Positions 5,923-6,691 of a stretch of 6,691 bases of DNA are shown piece after piece. Under the pieces are notes generated by a model. That model was given only the letters and a program-made list of their open reading frames with translations. It was not told the origin of the DNA and did no database searches. Each line of letters begins with the position of its first letter. Positions within the stretch are counted from its first letter, which is position 1. The position numbers and the translations under genes are program-made. This stretch comes from Brachyspira catarrhinii (lineage in GTDB: Bacteria; Spirochaetota; Brachyspiria; Brachyspirales; Brachyspiraceae), in contig NZ_SJDU01000107.1 in the NCBI RefSeq assembly GCF_005518285.1, positions 1 through 6,691 of the forward strand, in the 5' to 3' direction.

Positions 5923-6035
5923 TTAAGCCCTCGCTTTACATAATATATTACCAGCCCGAAAAAAATATCGTTAGATACTAAAAAACGGGCTGGCGCATTC
6001 AAAATTGAGAGAGAAAAAAAATGAAAAACCTTCAT
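5907..6035 (-). CDS. Doubtful 42-aa hydrophobic ORF between the peptidase and 251-aa genes
   Basis: The ATG at 6035 has GAGG eleven bases upstream, within the last codons of the peptidase gene. The frame runs through the spacer and ends 16 bp inside the 251-aa gene. The protein (MKVFHFFSLSILNAPARF... to NWKLI) is hydrophobic in part and arginine codons include CGT and CGA, which are otherwise uncommon here. The GC-rich stem at 5951-5993 falls inside it. The overlap style matches the rest of the cluster, but the spacer may equally be noncoding with a structural role. Confidence 0.3.
   Translation of the reverse strand: MKVFHFFSLSILNAPARFLVSNDIFFGLVIYYVKRGLNWKLI
5951..5993. repeat. GC-rich 8-bp inverted repeat with nested dyad
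   Basis: CCAGCCCG (5951-5958) and CGGGCTGG (5986-5993) enclose a 27-nt interior that is A-rich on the plus strand. That interior itself holds TATC-GTTA-GATA. The arms stand out in an otherwise AT-rich spacer. Neither strand has a T-run directly after the distal arm, so it is not a standard intrinsic terminator. A processing site, attenuator or regulator site between peptidase and downstream genes is possible. Confidence 0.6.
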
Positions 6036-6041
6036 AATTGC

Positions 6042-6629
6042 TTAAACCTCGACATATTTTTTAAAGTTCGCTTCAGTCGATAAAACATAATTGAAACCGT
6101 CAAGCGAGGTAAAAAATTCTGGAAACTTGCTATAATTTCTGTTTGCTTTCTGTCGTTGCTTTATAAATCTATCAGTTTTAATCGCAATATGTATCCAGCA
6201 TGACCACGAGCCGTCCGCACGCTTTTTTCTCTCTAAAATACATTGACTTATTAAATCATAATTCAAGTTCTTTATCTTTTTTTCTTTTATTAATCTATAT
6301 AATCGCAATGTATTTTCTAAAGTTCCGTCAACGACAAAATCGCAAGCCTCACAGTGATTATGTTGACTTGTCGCCGATGCGTTTGCTATTCTCGTTCCGC
6401 TCGTTCTAACTCCGCTCGTTATTCTCAAAACTTTGCAATTAAAATTATTTTCTTTTTTAATGAGTTCCGCTCGGATTGGTTCTAATATTTCATTGCTTAA
6501 TATAGATAGCTTTTTTATATTCTCTTCTTTACTTGCAAATTCTCTATTCGCTTGAATAACATTTTTTCCGCTCGAAGTATTACAGAATTCAAATAATTTG
6601 AAATGCGGAGATAATTGTATATTTGACAT
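6042..6629 (-). CDS. M15-type zinc peptidase (putative phage endolysin / D-Ala-D-Ala peptidase)
   Basis: This 195-aa protein resembles the M15A/M15_3 peptidases that cleave peptidoglycan peptides and often serve as phage endolysins. It opens with LSPHFKLFEF (6-15), a typical family start. The zinc site is H90 and D97 in TSQHNHCEACDF (the family form is SQHxxGxAxD) and H147 in CWIHIA. E133 in QCILER is the likely catalytic acid. Residue 93 is Cys where Gly is usual. No signal peptide is present, so export would need a holin, fitting the small membrane genes downstream. The C-terminal 45 residues extend past the minimal domain and may bind the wall. AAGGA (6641-6637) lies seven bases before the ATG. 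It is the first gene of the cluster as far as the window shows. Confidence 0.85.
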   Translation of the reverse strand: MSNIQLSPHFKLFEFCNTSSGKNVIQANREFASKEENIKKLSILSNEILEPIRAELIKKENNFNCKVLRITSGVRTSGTRIANASATSQHNHCEACDFVVDGTLENTLRLYRLIKEKKIKNLNYDLISQCILERKKRADGSWSCWIHIAIKTDRFIKQRQKANRNYSKFPEFFTSLDGFNYVLSTEANFKKYVEV

Positions 6630-6661
6630 GTATTATTCCTTTTTTATTTAACATAATAAAT

Positions 6662-6686
6662 AAAAAAAGAGTATATTATTTATACT
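6662..6686 (-). terminator. Possible weak terminator upstream of the peptidase gene
   Basis: On the minus strand AGTATA-AATAA-TATACT (6686-6670) is a 6-bp hairpin followed by C and seven T residues. It would end a transcript arriving from beyond the right edge. The stem is short and AT-rich. If it works, the peptidase cluster would need its own promoter between here and 6629, and I see no clear one. Confidence 0.3.
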
Positions 6687-6691
6687 TTAGG

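Noticed and set aside
6200..6409. Plus-strand 69-codon ORF rich in Phe and Leu
   Set aside because: It is a shadow of the M15 peptidase gene, whose zinc motif lies on the opposite strand in this very stretch.
1..6691. tRNA, rRNA, CRISPR array or insertion sequence
   Set aside because: No cloverleaf, regularly spaced direct repeats, transposase-like protein or terminal inverted repeats of an insertion element were seen; the 26-bp repeat encloses no transposase.

Overview
The window is AT-rich DNA with a low-GC, AGA/ATA/TTA-heavy codon style. A class I ribonucleotide reductase operon, an NfeD-type membrane protease, an Opp/Dpp-type ATPase and a small phage-type gene cluster would fit a spirochaete of the Brachyspira type. 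That assignment rests on composition and overall impression only, because no marker gene is present.

Positions 1-1771 (minus strand) carry a ribonucleotide reductase operon in the order nrdB then nrdA. nrdA runs off the left edge, so only its first 227 residues are visible. The stop of nrdB and the start of nrdA are 14 bp apart. A sigma70-like promoter (TTGACA, 16 bp, TAAAAT) lies in the 308-bp divergent intergenic region (1772-2079), which also contains two neighbouring palindromes and a second promoter reading right. On the plus strand follow nfeD (2080-3420), a ClpP-like serine protease fused to a polytopic membrane region and an OB-fold domain, and an oligopeptide-transporter ATPase of the OppF/DppF family (3469-4458). 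No other transporter subunits are nearby.

From 4463 to 6629 every gene is on the minus strand and the genes are packed with short overlaps. In order of transcription they are: an M15 zinc peptidase of endolysin type (195 aa), a doubtful 42-aa ORF with a GC-rich stem inside it, a 251-aa protein with one N-terminal membrane segment, two very small membrane proteins (31 and 57 aa), a 91-aa protein with two membrane segments that looks like a holin, and a 64-aa acidic protein. The architecture is that of a phage or gene-transfer-agent lysis module: a peptidoglycan-cleaving enzyme plus several tiny membrane proteins, translationally coupled. No capsid, tail, integrase or att site is visible. The cluster ends only 4 bp from the stop codon of the convergent ATPase gene.

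The most striking signal is a perfect 26-bp inverted repeat (4674-4699 and 5046-5071). It sits inside two coding sequences of the lysis-like module and bounds a 346-bp segment that holds most of the holin-like gene. Inversion between the repeats would truncate the 57-aa protein and remove the holin-like gene from the operon, so it could be an on/off switch. A long-range RNA stem or an assembly artefact are the main alternatives.
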